Part shown: piece by piece, positions 50,431 to 61,753 of the stretch
Layout of the letters: every line of letters starts with the position of its first letter
Position numbering within the stretch: the first letter of the stretch is position 1
DNA from: Rhodeus uyekii
Lineage: Eukaryota > Chordata > Actinopteri > Cypriniformes > Acheilognathidae
Assembly (NCBI GenBank): GCA_037043235.1
Contig: JAWRVZ010000074.1
Coordinates: 2,193,501-2,257,500, forward strand
Direction: 5' to 3'
Length of the DNA: 64,000 nt
Notes under the pieces: model-generated
What the model was told of the DNA's origin: nothing
Seen by the model: only the letters and a program-made list of their open reading frames with translations
Databases searched by the model: none
Position numbers and translations under genes: made by a program

Positions 50431-51218
50431 TGTCAGGGTTGTGCCACATTCAGTCTAGTAATCTCTTGTTGTTGTGGCAGAGCTCTGACACTATAGTAAT
50501 GTCTAGAGTTGTGTGTGTGTGTGTGCGTGCGGCTTCGAGTGTTCCAGTTGCGTGCACGCGTGTCTGTGTGACGTCTTTTGTGTGAGTTATGATGTCTGGT
50601 CCCGATACTTTGGTCTGGTTCAGTTTCGGTTTTGGATCGGGATTCAGGCATTCATAACTCGTGTGTTTGTCCTTATCGTGAGCCTATGAGAACAGGTGTT
50701 TACTCGTTCGTGCGAGCTCTATGCCATGTGAGTGGGCGCAGTTTCAAGCTTTGCGCGAGCTGCGCTCTCATCTGTGTGCTTTCTTGTTGTGTTTTCGGTC
50801 ACGCGCAGTTTGGTTGTCACCAGCTGTGCGTCGTCTTTGTTTAATGTGATCATGCAGCAATGCGCGTCAGCATTGGCTACATGTCCATGTCTTGTCTGTT
50901 ACCCCGTCCGTCTTGTTTCATTGTCTTTAGTTTGATTTGTTCCCAGCTGTGTCCTAGTCAATTAACGATCATCCCATGTGTACTCCCAGTGTCTGCTGTC
51001 TTGTGCTGGTTTCTCGTCGTTTATAGAGTTCATGCTGTCCCGAGTCTAGCCAAGTCTATGTCAAGTTTGAAGTCTAGTCCTAGTTCGAGTCTGTGTTCTA
51101 GTCTTGTTTTTCCCCCTTGGGGTAGTTTTTGTTCTGAGTTTTTTCTTGTTTTGTTTAATAAATCCCCATTCTCTTTGCAACATTGAGTCCTCGCTCAATC
51201 CCTTCACCCAACCTGACA
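50431..51218 (+). mobile_element. Probable solo LTR (Gypsy-like)
   Basis: 788 bp starting TGTCAGGGTTGTGCC and ending CAACCTGACA, with inverted TGTCAGG/CCTGACA ends. TTTAATAAATCCCC near the 3' side is a poly(A)-signal context followed by TTGCAACATTGAGTCCTCGC, typical of fish Gypsy LTRs. No retroviral genes adjoin. A clear target duplication was not found. Confidence 0.6.
50506..50528. repeat. (GT)n tract within the LTR
   Basis: GTGTGTGTGTGTGTGCGTGC-type tract. Confidence 0.7.
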
Positions 51219-51368
51219 ATGTCCACATTCAAACAGAAATCTAATGGAGTTAAAAGTACAATATTATGATTTGGAATTTAGTGAAGTAAACGTTTATGAA
51301 AATAAAAAATATTCCGACATAGTACAGATACTTAAATTATATAAAATGTGTTACTGTCTACCACTAGC

Positions 51369-51905
51369 TATCCATTCAGTCCCACTATGTTGTAGGTTCG
51401 GTATTTTTTCTCTGTTGCAGCATGTTTAATTAATGTGACTTGTGTCACATTAAAACTTTTTAAGTTCAGGATCCCAGCTGTCAGGGGAAAATCACAGCTT
51501 TGATTATAAACCTCAGAGATATTTCCCCCACTGGGATTTGATGAAAATTTGTCCACCTTTCAGAGCTTGTTCACTTTTCAGAATGTCACCTGCAAGGATC
51601 TTGAGACTGATGCCACTAGTATCAGGTAAATCAGCTTTGAGTGCACCTTGGCGTATACCCATAAAACTCAGATACATAAAAATCAGAGTAAAAAGTCATA
51701 GACTGAACTGTGTTTGTGCTGTACATATTTTTTTATCAATAATAATACTGTAATTTGTAGTACTGCAAATTGCATTGTAGTACTATAGATCTCTCTCCCT
51801 CACATATCTGCATGTCTTTCTTTTGTTGGATCAAATCGCAAGGATAAAAATACTTCATTAAAAAGCCAACATTTCTGTCGGTTTTGCATTTCAGGCAAGA
51901 AGAAA
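51369..51905. other. Intergenic, nothing recognised
   Basis: No gene or repeat identified. Confidence 0.45.
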
Positions 51906-52172
51906 AGGTAGCAGCGGGATATTGTTGTGGGCCTGGTAGGGATGCAGGCAGCTGATGAGAGGAAGCAGAAGTGGTTGGAGAGGATGGAGTACCGCGGTGA
52001 TCGGGGCTTTGAGATGATGCTGGAGGATGCCTTCAGGCAATGCAGCATAAGGCTGAAATTACTTGGCAACACATGGAGCATTCTGCAAGCTTCAATCAGG
52101 CCTTCCTCGGTACTCTCAGTCAGGTGATACAGGTGTTGCGAAGTCGCCATGACCCTGTGCCACTAACCAGCC
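51906..52172 (+). pseudogene. Short coding relic, possibly transposon-derived
   Basis: ADERKQKWLERMEYRGDRGF then EMMLEDAFRQ, and in the next frame TWQHMEHSASFNQAFLGTLS then QVIQVLRSRHDP. Charged helical text with an internal frameshift. It resembles the C-terminal helices of Myb/SANT-like proteins carried by some DNA transposons, but I cannot confirm a family. Confidence 0.3.
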
Positions 52173-52615
52173 ACTAGTGCTTAGCACACATAACAGGACT
52201 TTACACTTGTTTGTCACTTTTTCGCTTTTGTTTGTACAAAACTTGTTTTCTGTTGTTTTACAGAACATTCATATTGAAGAATTTACTTAACTCTTTTCAA
52301 TTTTAAATATTTTTTGTATTACCAGATGTGTTCAATGGCTGTCTCACAGGCTTCCTTCCATATCCATTCTATGAATGGATGTAATTTGCTTAACATCCCT
52401 TCTATCAGGTATTAAAAATGCCAGAGTGTATCACCTTTATGACCTTGGATGACCAGGATGAACGTAACAGCAGTGCTAATACAACGTGTCACACACAAAC
52501 TCATAGAAGTATGCACGCTGCATTTGTTTGACTCACACAGCCTCAGTCACGTACTCTCGTCCACTGTGTGTGTGTGCCTGCCTGTGACAAAAGCTAACTA
52601 GCTGTCTTGTTTATC

Positions 52616-52702
52616 ATGTCTCAGTCAAAACTGTACACCCGAAAATACAGGAAAAAGTGGGAATCAAACCCTGAATTCCAAGGCTGGTTAAAGCCGTTGT
52701 AA
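52616..52702 (+). CDS. 28-codon ORF, possible hAT/zinc-finger-like N-terminus
   Basis: MSQSKLYTRKYRKKWESNPE then FQGWLKPL and stop. The pattern K-Y-x-x-x-W-x-x-x-P-x-F-x-x-W-L resembles N-termini of transposase-derived zinc-finger proteins. No downstream continuation was found, and the next bases look like LTR-type sequence. Function unknown. Confidence 0.3.
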   Translation: MSQSKLYTRKYRKKWESNPEFQGWLKPL

Positions 52703-53233
52703 CAGACGTGACTCACAGGGAGAGATCGAAGCGCTTTGTCTTTATTAAGAATGGTCGTACGGGCAGAAGGTCGGGACAAACAGAGATCATACATAGACGG
52801 TCATACAGGCAGGAATCACAAAGGCAGGCAGACGGAATCAGGATCGTGGTAGGGATGGCTGACGCGAAACCTGCGTTTCGACACAGTGTCGAGATCCCGA
52901 AGCGTAGATGTTTCGAAACACTGAACCGAAACTGTGATTCAAAACACCAATGTCACGCGACTTTGGCTAAACGAATCGCCTGCGTGTTTCACAAGTGTTT
53001 CGACAGGCGGTGCTCGCTGAGTCTGCGTTTGATTGACAGGGGCGGGAACAAACCACACAATTGCACATCTGTCTCAACTCACACAACGTTTAAAAGAGGA
53101 GTTAATGCACCTTCACCTCGTGGGTTTTTGTGAGAGCGTTTATGATATTGTGACATTTATTGTGCGATTTGGTTGGTGATATTTAGGCTACATTTAAATG
53201 AAACATATTTACTGATACACTACAGACAGTGAC

Positions 53234-53235
<2 letters not shown>
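52703..53235. other. Possible LTR and hAT terminal scraps
   Basis: 52703-52850 (ACGTGACTCACAGGGAGAGA, repeated CAGGCAG motifs) looks like a fragment of a fish LTR retrotransposon. 52851-53140 (GGGATGGCTGACGCGAAACC, TTCGACACAGTGTCGA) looks like a DNA-transposon end region. Neither has a confirmed partner. Confidence 0.3.

Positions 53236-53310
<75 letters not shown>
53236..53310. repeat. (GATA)n microsatellite, about 18 units
   Basis: An uninterrupted GATA tandem. It lies 50 bp from the DIRS D terminus. Confidence 0.95.
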
Positions 53311-53359
53311 TAGTGACACATTCATATAGGTTTAGTTAGATAGATAGAACGTCTATTGA

Positions 53360-53617
53360 TGTACGAATGTAACCCTGGTTCCCTGAGGGGAACGAGACGC
53401 TGCGTCAAAGCGCAGTCACGTGAAGATCTGTGCAACCAATGAGAGAAGAACGCGTGTGAATGCGTCACTGCCGGCGATTGCCGGTGACGTTATGAGGAAG
53501 AGCATAAAGAAACCCGAAACCCGGAAGCGCCAGCAAAGAATGTCTGAAGCGGGCACGGAGGCGCAAGGAGCTGAGGCAAAGACGCAGCGTCTCGTTCCCC
53601 TCAGGGAACCAGGGTTA
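53360..53617. repeat. DIRS D terminal repeat and internal complementary region
   Basis: 53360-53405 and 53579-53617 are inverted copies (GTAACCCTGGTTCCCTGAGG...). The segment between includes CACGTGAAGATCTGTGCAAC, shared with the terminus of copy B. Confidence 0.8.
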
Positions 53618-54749
53618 CATCCGAGACCCTCAAAGGAGAAGCATGTCCGGCCGACTCGTAGGCTAGACATATAGCCTCGACTATCCACCTGCTTAGGGTT
53701 TGCTTGGAAGCTGGAGCCCCCTCAGGAGCCCCAAAGCAAACGAACAGTTGGTCCGACTTACGCCAAGTGGCAGTCTTGGAAACGTAAGCATCCAGTGCTC
53801 GCACTGGACAGACCTTGTTCTTGTGCTCCTGCTCATGCAGCATGATAGACCGAGCCACATTAGTGGGAACCTTGGGGACATAGCCTGGCCTCGGGTGGAG
53901 AAAAGCTTTTGCCATCCCGGGCGCAAACTCAAGGCATGAAGGGGCCATGGAGAGGGCCTGAAGATCCCCGACCCTCTTAAGCGAAGTGATGGCCAGCAAA
54001 AGAAGGGTCTTAAGAGAGAGGAACTTTATAGAGATTCCCTCTAAAGGTTCAAAGGGTGCCTGGGACAGGCCTTGGAGTACCAGAGACAAGTCCCAAGCCG
54101 GCACCCTGGTCTGTGCCGCAGGTCTCAGCCTTAGTGTGTCACGGAGGAAACGAGTGACTAGGGGGTCCCTGCCCAAGGATACCCCACCCAGAGGTACATG
54201 GCAAGCCGCTATGGCAGCCACATAAACCTTCAAGGTGGAGGGGGACAACCCTGCCGCAAATCTCTCTTGCAGGAACTCCAGCACTTTGCCGACTTGACAG
54301 GTTACTGGGTTCACCTGCCTTTCACTACACCAGGACGTGAAAAGTTTCCACTTCAAAACGTAGAGTTTCCTCGTGGAGGGAGCTCTGGACTGAAGGATGG
54401 TCTCAACAACCTCGGCTGAGAGACCAGATTCTATGAGCTGGACCCCTTCAGGGGCCAGACCCACAGCTTCATTAGCTCTGGTTGCGGGTAAAGAATGCAA
54501 CCCTCCGCCTGGGACAGAAGGTCCCTCCTGACCAGAATCTCCCAAGGGACTCCGTCGAGGAGGTCCGCGAACCATATTCTGGAAGGCCAGTGGGGGGCCA
54601 CTAGCGTGAGATGGACCTTGTCCCGGCGAACCTTGGCCAGAACTCCCGGGAGCAGAGCGATCGGGGGAAAGGCGTACAGGCGTAACCTCGGCCACGCATG
54701 CACCATGGCATCCCGCCCCAGAAGCGCTGGATGTGTTAGCGAAAACCAA
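53601..54749 (-). pseudogene. DIRS D tyrosine recombinase, C-terminally truncated
   Basis: 382 codons. The YR region begins at about residue 121 (SRAPSTRKLYVLKWKLF) and continues through SPSTLKVYVAAIAACHVPLG, TSLKRVGDLQAL (catalytic Arg259), RPGYVPKVPTNVARS and KSDQLFVCFGAPEGAP. After AYESAGHASPL it runs into ICR sequence and stops (RVSDVTLVP). The His-x-x-Arg and nucleophile Tyr block present in family A is therefore missing, and the enzyme cannot be active. Confidence 0.88.
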
Positions 54750-55282
54750 AGAGGGCAGTGGGTGTTATCTACCGAGGCAAACAGGTCGACCTGTGCCTTG
54801 TCGTATCTTTCCCAAATCTGCTCCACCACTTCGGGGTGGAGCTGCCATTCCCCTGGTCTTGCCCCCTGTCTCAATAGAGCGTCTGCTCCCACATTCTGGA
54901 CCCCCGGGATGTAGGCCGCCCTGAGAGAGAGCAGCCTCCCCTGGGCCCAGAGGAGAATCTGCCGCACCATCTTGTATAGTGGTCACGAACGTAGACCCCC
55001 CTGATGGTTGATATATGCAACCGCAGTCATGCTGTCGGTGAAAACAGTGACATGGTGGTCGCGAAGGTCCGGCAGGAACGCACAGAGTGCTCTGCGGATC
55101 GCCAGTAACTCTAGCATGTTTATGTGCCAGGTCTGGTGCCGACTGTTCCATAGACCTTGTGAGGAGCGATCCTTCATGACCGCCCCCCAGCCCGAGAGGG
55201 AGGCATCTGTCGAGAGATAGACTCTCCGACCCAGAGACCCCAGCATTGGGCCTTGAGACAGAAACCAAGAGCTCTTCCACAT
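54431..55282 (-). pseudogene. DIRS D RNase H and methyltransferase-like region, frameshifted
   Basis: RNase H text: YLSTDASLSGWGAVM, INMLELLAIRRAL, TVFTDSMTAVAYINHQGGLRS, then a break near 54975, then AAYIPGVQNVGADALLRQ. Downstream, VDLFASVDNTH, LYAFPPIALLPGVLAKV and LVAPHWPSRIWF match the Dam-methyltransferase-like region of family A. The region lies one frame off from the RT upstream. Confidence 0.82.
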
Positions 55283-55284
55283 AC

Positions 55285-56483
55285 TCAGGGTGCGTAGGCA
55301 TCGCCCCGTGACCTTGATAGTGCGAAGCGGGTTCCCCTTCGGGGAACCACTGCAGGAGTCTCATGTGCAGCAGGCCCAGTGGGATGATGCTGGATGCCGC
55401 TGCCATGAGCCCTAACACTCTCTGAAAGTGTTTCACCGTGAGTGACTGGCCCAGCTTGATGCTCTTGACGGCTGAACGAATGACTTGGATGCGCTCGGGG
55501 GAAAGCCGAGCAGACATCGCCAATGAGTCCCAAATGACTGCCAAGAAAGTGTTTCTCTGAGCAGGAGAAAGAACACTCTTCTTGGTGTTCAGCCTCAACC
55601 ACAGCTCCTTCATGTGTGCGAGCACTACATCTCGATGTTGCTCTGCTAACTGCGGCGACTGGGCCAGAATAAGCCAGTCGTCGATATAATTTAAGACATG
55701 AATGCCTCGTAACCGCAGCGGAGCTAGAGCAGCGTCCACAACTTTTGTGAACGTGCGGGGCGAGAGCGCTAGGCCGAAAGGAAGCACCCGATACTGGTAC
55801 CCCTTTCCCCCAAAGGCGAACCTCAGGAACTTCCTGTGTTGCGGAAGGATGGAGACATGGAAATATGCGTCCTTGAGGTTGACTGTGACAAACCAATCCT
55901 TGGATCTGACCTGCACTACGATCTGTTTGAGCGTTAGCATTTTAAACTTTAGACGCCTGACTGCACGATTCAAGAGACGTAAATCCAGAATAGGCCGCAA
56001 CCCTCCATCTCTCTTCGGAACTATGAAGTACCGGCTGTAGAACCCGGACTTGCTTTCTGCGAGGGGTACATTCTCGATGGCCCCTTTCGCCAGCAAAGTG
56101 TCTACTTCTTGTTCCATGACCAGAGCCTGCTGAGGGCCTACCACTGACTGTAGGACCCCCGAGAACAGGGGTGGTGAAACCCCGAACTGAATGGCATACC
56201 CTAAGGTCACCGTGCGCAGGACCCACTGAGAGATACCGGGTAGCCGTAACCACGCGTCCCGGAATTCTACTAGGGGACCCAGCCTCCCGGGGCTGGTCTC
56301 TGGTACTACGAACATATCCACCACTGAGCCGGGGCTTATTCCGGAAACTCGGGTGGACTGCTCTAGGACCCTCCTTAGAGGGGGTGGTTTTCCCATGGCG
56401 GGCTGACTCTGGAGCTGCTCCTGGGAGACACCACCTTGTTGTGGCTTGGTGTCAGGGTCGATTAGTCTTGGCCTTCTTGGCAT
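55285..56483 (-). pseudogene. DIRS D reverse transcriptase, catalytic Asp replaced
   Basis: Starting at ATG 56483, overlapping the gag end by 31 nt in another frame. RT blocks: YFIVPKRDGGLRPILDLRLL, DWFVTVNLKDAYFHVS, GYQYRVLPFGLALSPRTFTK and HVLNYIDDWLILAQS. Motif A reads VNLKDAY where family A has IDLKDAY, so the catalytic Asp is Asn (codon AAC). The true RT frame is lost after about LLHMRLLQWFPEGEP (near 55330); the open frame then runs on in the wrong phase to 54765. Confidence 0.87.
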
Positions 56484-56838
56484 TCAGGACAACCCTCAAA
56501 TCACCCCTTCTACCAGCGGCATGGACTTGAACTTGTCGGCCCGACCTTCCGGGGTCTACCGGAGGAAGACGAGTAGCGACACTTTGTTTCTGAGCGGCCC
56601 TGTGTGAGGACCTTTGAGACCGCGCTTGACTGGCAGTCTCACGTGGAGGGCGGCGGGGAAGAACTTTACTGAACGCCGCCTGCTGTCGTGCAGCCTCCTG
56701 GAACTTGTCGACGATGCTTTTTACGGCATCGCCGAACAAGCCCGAAGGGGACAGAGGAGCGTCCAGCAAAACAAATGTGTCCCTATCCTTCATAGCTGAC
56801 AAATTAAGCCATAAGTGTCTCTCCGTGGCCACCAGAGT
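56452..56838 (-). pseudogene. DIRS D gag, C-terminal part
   Basis: LVATERHLWLNLSAMKDRDT, FVLLDAPLSPSGLFGDAVKS, IVDKFQEAARQQAAFSKVLP and a basic tail ending KKAKTNRP. It is separated from the N-terminal part (62911-63886) by the L2 insertion. Matches gag of copies A, B and C in order. Confidence 0.8.
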
Positions 56839-57513
56839 CAAGTCAAGTCAAGTCACCTTTATTTAAATAGCGCTTTTTACAATGTAGATTGATTCAAAGC
56901 AGCTTTACAGGAAAAACAATATAAACAAAGTTTGTTTGGCTGAACAGAAGCCCCAAAAGAGCAGGTGAAACAATACAATTGATGAATTTTAAGTGTTAAG
57001 TTTCCCCAACTGAGCAAGCCATAGGCGACAGCGGCAAGGAACCAAAACTCCGGCAGGTGACGTAACGAATGAAGAATAGAATGGAGAAAAAACCTTGGTA
57101 GAAACCAGGCTCAGTCGGGGGACCAGTTCTCCTCTGGCCAACAGCCAAACAGTGCATGATTATTATACAACAATTCAAGTCCAATATGAAGTCCAATTTG
57201 GTCCGGTTAGAGATGGGTTCATGATCGTCACAGGGGAGGGTCTAGTAGAGTCACGGTCTCCGCAGACACCCCAGGGCAGTGCTGTGCTCGCGTCCAGGTG
57301 CAGGTCCTTCATCTGATCTGGATACGGCCCGGATCCAGCTGACCACGGTAACCTCGGAATAAACAAAGACCAATATCAGCGTAGATGCCATTCTTCTTCT
57401 GATGTATCGAGTACATCAGGTGTTATGGGAATGTTCCCGTTTCCGGGTTATCTAAATTATGCAGCCTAACAATCATTTTACATGATTTGGATTAAAAATG
57501 TATGTATAATGTG

Positions 57514-58405
57514 TTATGTGTATGCCAGGTTGAAGAGATGTGTTTTTAGTCTACATTTAAACTGACAGAGTGTGTCTGCTTCCCGAACTGTAATAGGAAG
57601 ACTGTTCCAGAGTTTAGGAGCTAAATAGTAAAAGGATCGACCGCCAGCAGTTGAATTTGATATTCTAGGTATTATAAGCTGGTTAGTATTTTGGGATCGC
57701 AATAGACGTGAAGGACTATAATATGTTAAGAGATCGCTCAAGTACTGTGGAGCTAAACCATTTAATGCTTTGCAAGTAATTAGCAAGATTTTAAAATGTA
57801 TTCGGTGTTTAATAGGAAGCCAGTGCAGGTTTGACAGAACTGGGCTAATATGCTCATACTTCCTGGTTCTAGTAAGAACTCGAGCTGCTGCATTTTGGAC
57901 CAGCTGGAATTTGTTTATTAAGCGTGCAGGGCAACCACCTAGTAGAGCATTACAATAATCTAGCCTTGAACTCATGAACGCATGAACTAACTTTTCCGCA
58001 TTTGTCTTAGAGAGCATATGTCGCAATTTAGATATATTTTTAAGATGGAAGAATGCCGTTTTACAGATGCTAGAAACATGGCTTTCAAATGAAAGATTGG
58101 TATCAGGTAGCACACCCAGGTTTCTAACTGACGACGAGGACTTGACAGAGCAGCCATCGAGTGTTAGACAGTAGTCTAGATTATTATGTGCTGAACTTTT
58201 TGGTCTAATAATTAGAATCTCTGTTTTTTCAGAATTAAGCAGTAGAAAGTTATTAGTCATCCAATTTTTTATATCAGTTATGCATTCTGTTAATTTAGTG
58301 AATTTGTTTGTTTCATCAGGATGAGAAGAAATATAGAGCTGAGTATCATCAGCGTAACAATGAAAGCTAATGCCATGCTTCCTAATAACTGCACCCAAAG
58401 GAAGC
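57514..58405 (-). pseudogene. L2 copy b ORF2, catalytic palm to C-terminus
   Basis: From MLPLGAVIRKHGISFHCYAD, with the YADD motif at about 58345-58356, through NWMTNNFLLLNSEKTEILII, DTNLSFESHVSSICKTAFFH and NAAARVLTRTRKYEHISPVL to LKTHLFNLAYT. Open throughout. This segment shows what copy a has lost around its YADD. Confidence 0.87.
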
Positions 58406-58413
58406 ATGTACAG

Positions 58414-59553
58414 CATAGGTGTCAAACTCAAGGCCCGCGGGCCACATCCGGCCCTGCGTGTAATTATGTCCGGCCCGCGAGAGCATTTTATTAATGGCCC
58501 GCGAGATGTCCCGCGCTCCAGCTGACCCGCCGAACACTTCCTGTATTAAACAGGAAGTGGCTAATGATGCTTTGCGCTTGCGCTAGTACCGCGTGATTGT
58601 TATTGTCAATTATCCATAACTGTTCAGGCTCGGTACACAGTGCTTGTGCGCGAAATGCAAGTGTTGATCATCAGACGAGAAGAGCCCGCCCTCATGGCAG
58701 AACGTCTTCTTGCATGATTGACAGGTCAGACAGCATATCAGCGCCAGCTGTCAGAGTGATACTACAAGCGCCAGAAAGAAAATACAGTGCAAAAAAAAAA
58801 AACATTACGTCCTTAGGGACGTATCAAATATATTGAAATATTATTACGTGTAAAAAAAATTGTGATATAGTTTGTAAAATCTGCTATAACCCATGGGTTA
58901 TATGCGGGATAATACGGTATATATATGTTTACTGACATACTGCCGGTATACCTGTGTGTCTCATTTGCAGAGCTAATGTGGCAGTAATTAAGTAATTTAA
59001 TAAGACGGCACTATAAGACAAATGACATAAGAGCAAATTCAACTGAATGATTTGATTTGTTATTGCTGAAAAGCAAAAATTATATTTAGATTTCCAGGTT
59101 TTGTTATGCAGCATTTCCATATTTTGAATTTGTATAATTATGACAGGATATATTTTTATGGAGAGCAAAATCTTTTATATATAAATCTTTTTAAGTTTTA
59201 TATAAAATGACATAAGAGTAAAGAAATTTGAATGTTTGTTCTTTTAACTTTTACTTACTTTCACTTTACTTTCTTGTTTACTTTATTTCTAACTTGTATA
59301 ATTTAGACAGGATATATTTTAATTTTTTTTAAAGTATTTTTTAAATATTTTTATATTTTTAAGTCATTTAAGGTATAAGTTGATTTATTCCAGAATAATA
59401 TTTCTGTCTGTTTTTATTCACATCTAATTTAAAAAAAGGTAAGTTTTAAAAGTTTAGTTTTAGTGTTTTCAATAAATGTTTATCCTGTTCGGCCCGTGAC
59501 CTAAATTTTTTTTGGGATTTTGGCCCCCTGTGCAATTGAGTTTGACACCCCTG
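58414..59553. mobile_element. Non-autonomous hAT transposon with 8-bp target duplication
   Basis: 1140 bp. The ends are CATAGGTGTCAAACTCAA and the complement of the right end, CAGGGGTGTCAAACTCAA, the GTGTCAAACTC type known from hAT elements. ATGTACAG is duplicated at 58406-58413 and 59554-59561. L2 copy a has this site uninterrupted (reading TATACATG there). No transposase frame. Confidence 0.9.
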
Positions 59554-59561
59554 ATGTACAG

Positions 59562-61040
59562 GGTGAAAAGCAATGGTCCTAGTACTGAACCTTGAGGAAC
59601 TCCATACTGAACCCGTGACCGATATGACATCTCCTCATTTACTGCTACAAACTGATAACGGTCAGATAAGTATGACTTGAACCAGGCTAATGCAACTCCA
59701 CTAATGCCAACATAATTTTCAAGTCTATTCAGAAGGATTTTGTGGTCAATTGTATCAAATGCAACACTAAGGTCCAGTAACACTAACAGAGAGATACAAC
59801 CACGATCGGATGATAAGAGCAAATCATTTGTAACTTTAATGAGAGCAGTCTCAGTACTATGATATGGTCTAAATCCTGACTGGAAATCCTCGTAGATGCT
59901 GTTTCTTTCTAGAAAGGAACATAGTTGTAAAGATATTGCCTTTTCTAGAATCTTTGACAAGAAAGGTAGATTCGATATCGGCCTGTAATTAACTAATTCT
60001 GTAGGATCAAGTTGTGGTTTTTTAATAAGCGGTTTAATTACAGCCATCTTAAAGGTTTTTGGTACGTATTCTAATGACAAAGAAGAATTAATAATATTAA
60101 GAAGAGGATCTATGATCTCTGGAAGCATCTCTTTCAGTAGCTTAGTTGGTATTGGGTCTAGCATACATGTTGTTGATTTTGATGATTTAACGAGTTTAGA
60201 CAATTCTTCCTCCCCAATAGCAATGAAGGAGTGGAATTTTTCTTCAGGGACACTAAAATTTACTGTATTTTGGAATATTGTAGTAGACGGTTGCATGGTT
60301 ATAATTTTCTCTCTAATATTATGAATTTTGCAAGTAAAAAAGTCCATGAAGTCATTAGTGCTGTGCTGATTTAAAGCATCTGGGGTTGAGGCTTTATTTC
60401 TTGTTAATTTAGTCACTGTATCAAATAAATACCTAGGGTTGTATTTGTTTTCTTCTAAGAGGGTAGAAAAGTAAGTAGATCTAGCTGATCTTAAGGCCTT
60501 TCTGAATGCAATAGAGCTGTCTTTCCATGAAATGCGAAAAACCTCTAGCTTACTGTTTTTCCAGCTCCGCTCCATTTTTCTGGCTGCTCTCTTGAGGGCC
60601 CGGGTGTGCTCGTTGTACCACGGTGTTGGACTATTTTCTTTAATCTTCTTTAAGCGTAACGGAGCAACAGTGTCTAAAGTGCTGGAAAAGAGAGAGTTTA
60701 TAGTTTCTGTTGCAACATCAAGTTCTTCTAGGCTATTTGGGATGTTAAGTAGATGAAACTGATCAGGAAGATTATTTATAAAGCTATCTTTTGTGTTAGG
60801 AGTGATAGTTCTACTATATTTATAACAGGGAGTTAGTTTTTTGACTTTGGCTAAAGGTAATCTACACGCAACTAAGTAATGATCTGAGATGTCATCGCTC
60901 TGCTGCAGAATTTGAACAGTATCAACATTGATCCCATATGACAATATTAGATCTAAAGTATGATTACGAGAATGAGTGGGTCCTGATACATGTTGCGTAA
61001 CTCCAATAGAGTTTAAAATGTCTCTAAATGCCAATCCCAA
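59562..61040 (-). pseudogene. L2 copy b ORF2, endonuclease C-terminus to RT fingers
   Basis: [33 protein letters not shown] (endonuclease Asp-His), a long linker, [35 protein letters not shown], motif [14 protein letters not shown] and [16 protein letters not shown]. It is then cut by the hAT element. One long open frame of about 490 codons remains. Confidence 0.86.
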
Positions 61041-61621
61041 TCTTTTTCATTATCTACATGGATATTAAAATCACCCACAATTATGACTTTATCTGCAGAC
61101 ATTACTAATTCTGAGAGAAAATCAGCAAATTCTTTGATAAAGTCTGTATGGTGCCCTGGTGGCCTGTATAGAATAGCCAGCACAAAAGTTAAACAGGGAT
61201 TATTACTTGCACTAGATAATTTTACATTAAGGACCATCACTTCAAAAGAATTATATTTCAAGTTAGACCTTTAAGCAGTACTGATCGTGTTACTATAAAT
61301 TACAGCAACACCTCCTCCTTTACCTTTCAGACGAGGCTCATGTTTATAACAGTAATCTTGAGGGGTGGACTCATTTAAAGTAATGTAATCATCTGGTTTT
61401 AGCCAAGTTTCTGTCAAACACAGCACATCTAGTTTATGATCTGTGATCATATCATTTACAATAAGTGCTTTTGAGGAAAGAGATCGTATATTCAGTATCC
61501 CAAGCTTTATCATTTGTTCATTTGTGTTATATCCGTTCTTAGTTGTTTGTAAATCAAATAAATTTTTACTCTTAAACGTTTTTGAGAGATTTTTGTATTT
61601 GTTAATTCGGGGAACAGACAC
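61013..61621 (-). pseudogene. L2 copy b ORF2, endonuclease N-terminal part
   Basis: [43 protein letters not shown], then a nonsense codon (TAA where copy a has CAA), then NSFEVMVLNVKLSSAS and [13 protein letters not shown] followed by a frameshift. The endonuclease catalytic Glu and Asp/Asn are present. Confidence 0.82.
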
Positions 61622-61753
61622 AATCTCTATAGGATGATATCTAGGTGAAAGAGTCTCTATGTGTTGGAATTTATCTGACCTCTGTGACGTGAGACAGCTA
61701 GCAGACGGACGGTTTAGCCAGTTTGTCTGCTTCCTGACCTGGGCCCCAGTTAG

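Larger units (their letters stand above)
50131..51368. mobile_element. Non-autonomous DNA element with AGTGGTGGA-type ends, split by an LTR
   Basis: The left end CAGTGGTGGATGAAGTAC and right end ACTGTCTACCACTA are imperfect inverted repeats. The body carries AAGTAC/AGTAAAAGTAC motifs at both sides, a layout I know from common fish MITE-like elements. The LTR at 50431-51218 lies inside it. Confidence 0.5.

Noticed and set aside
50632..51186. Overlapping + strand frames in the probable LTR
   Set aside because: Cys/Ser/Val-rich chance translation of T-rich LTR sequence; no homology pattern.
53236..53310. Tandem array that could be mistaken for a CRISPR-like repeat
   Set aside because: A simple GATA microsatellite without spacers, in a vertebrate genome.
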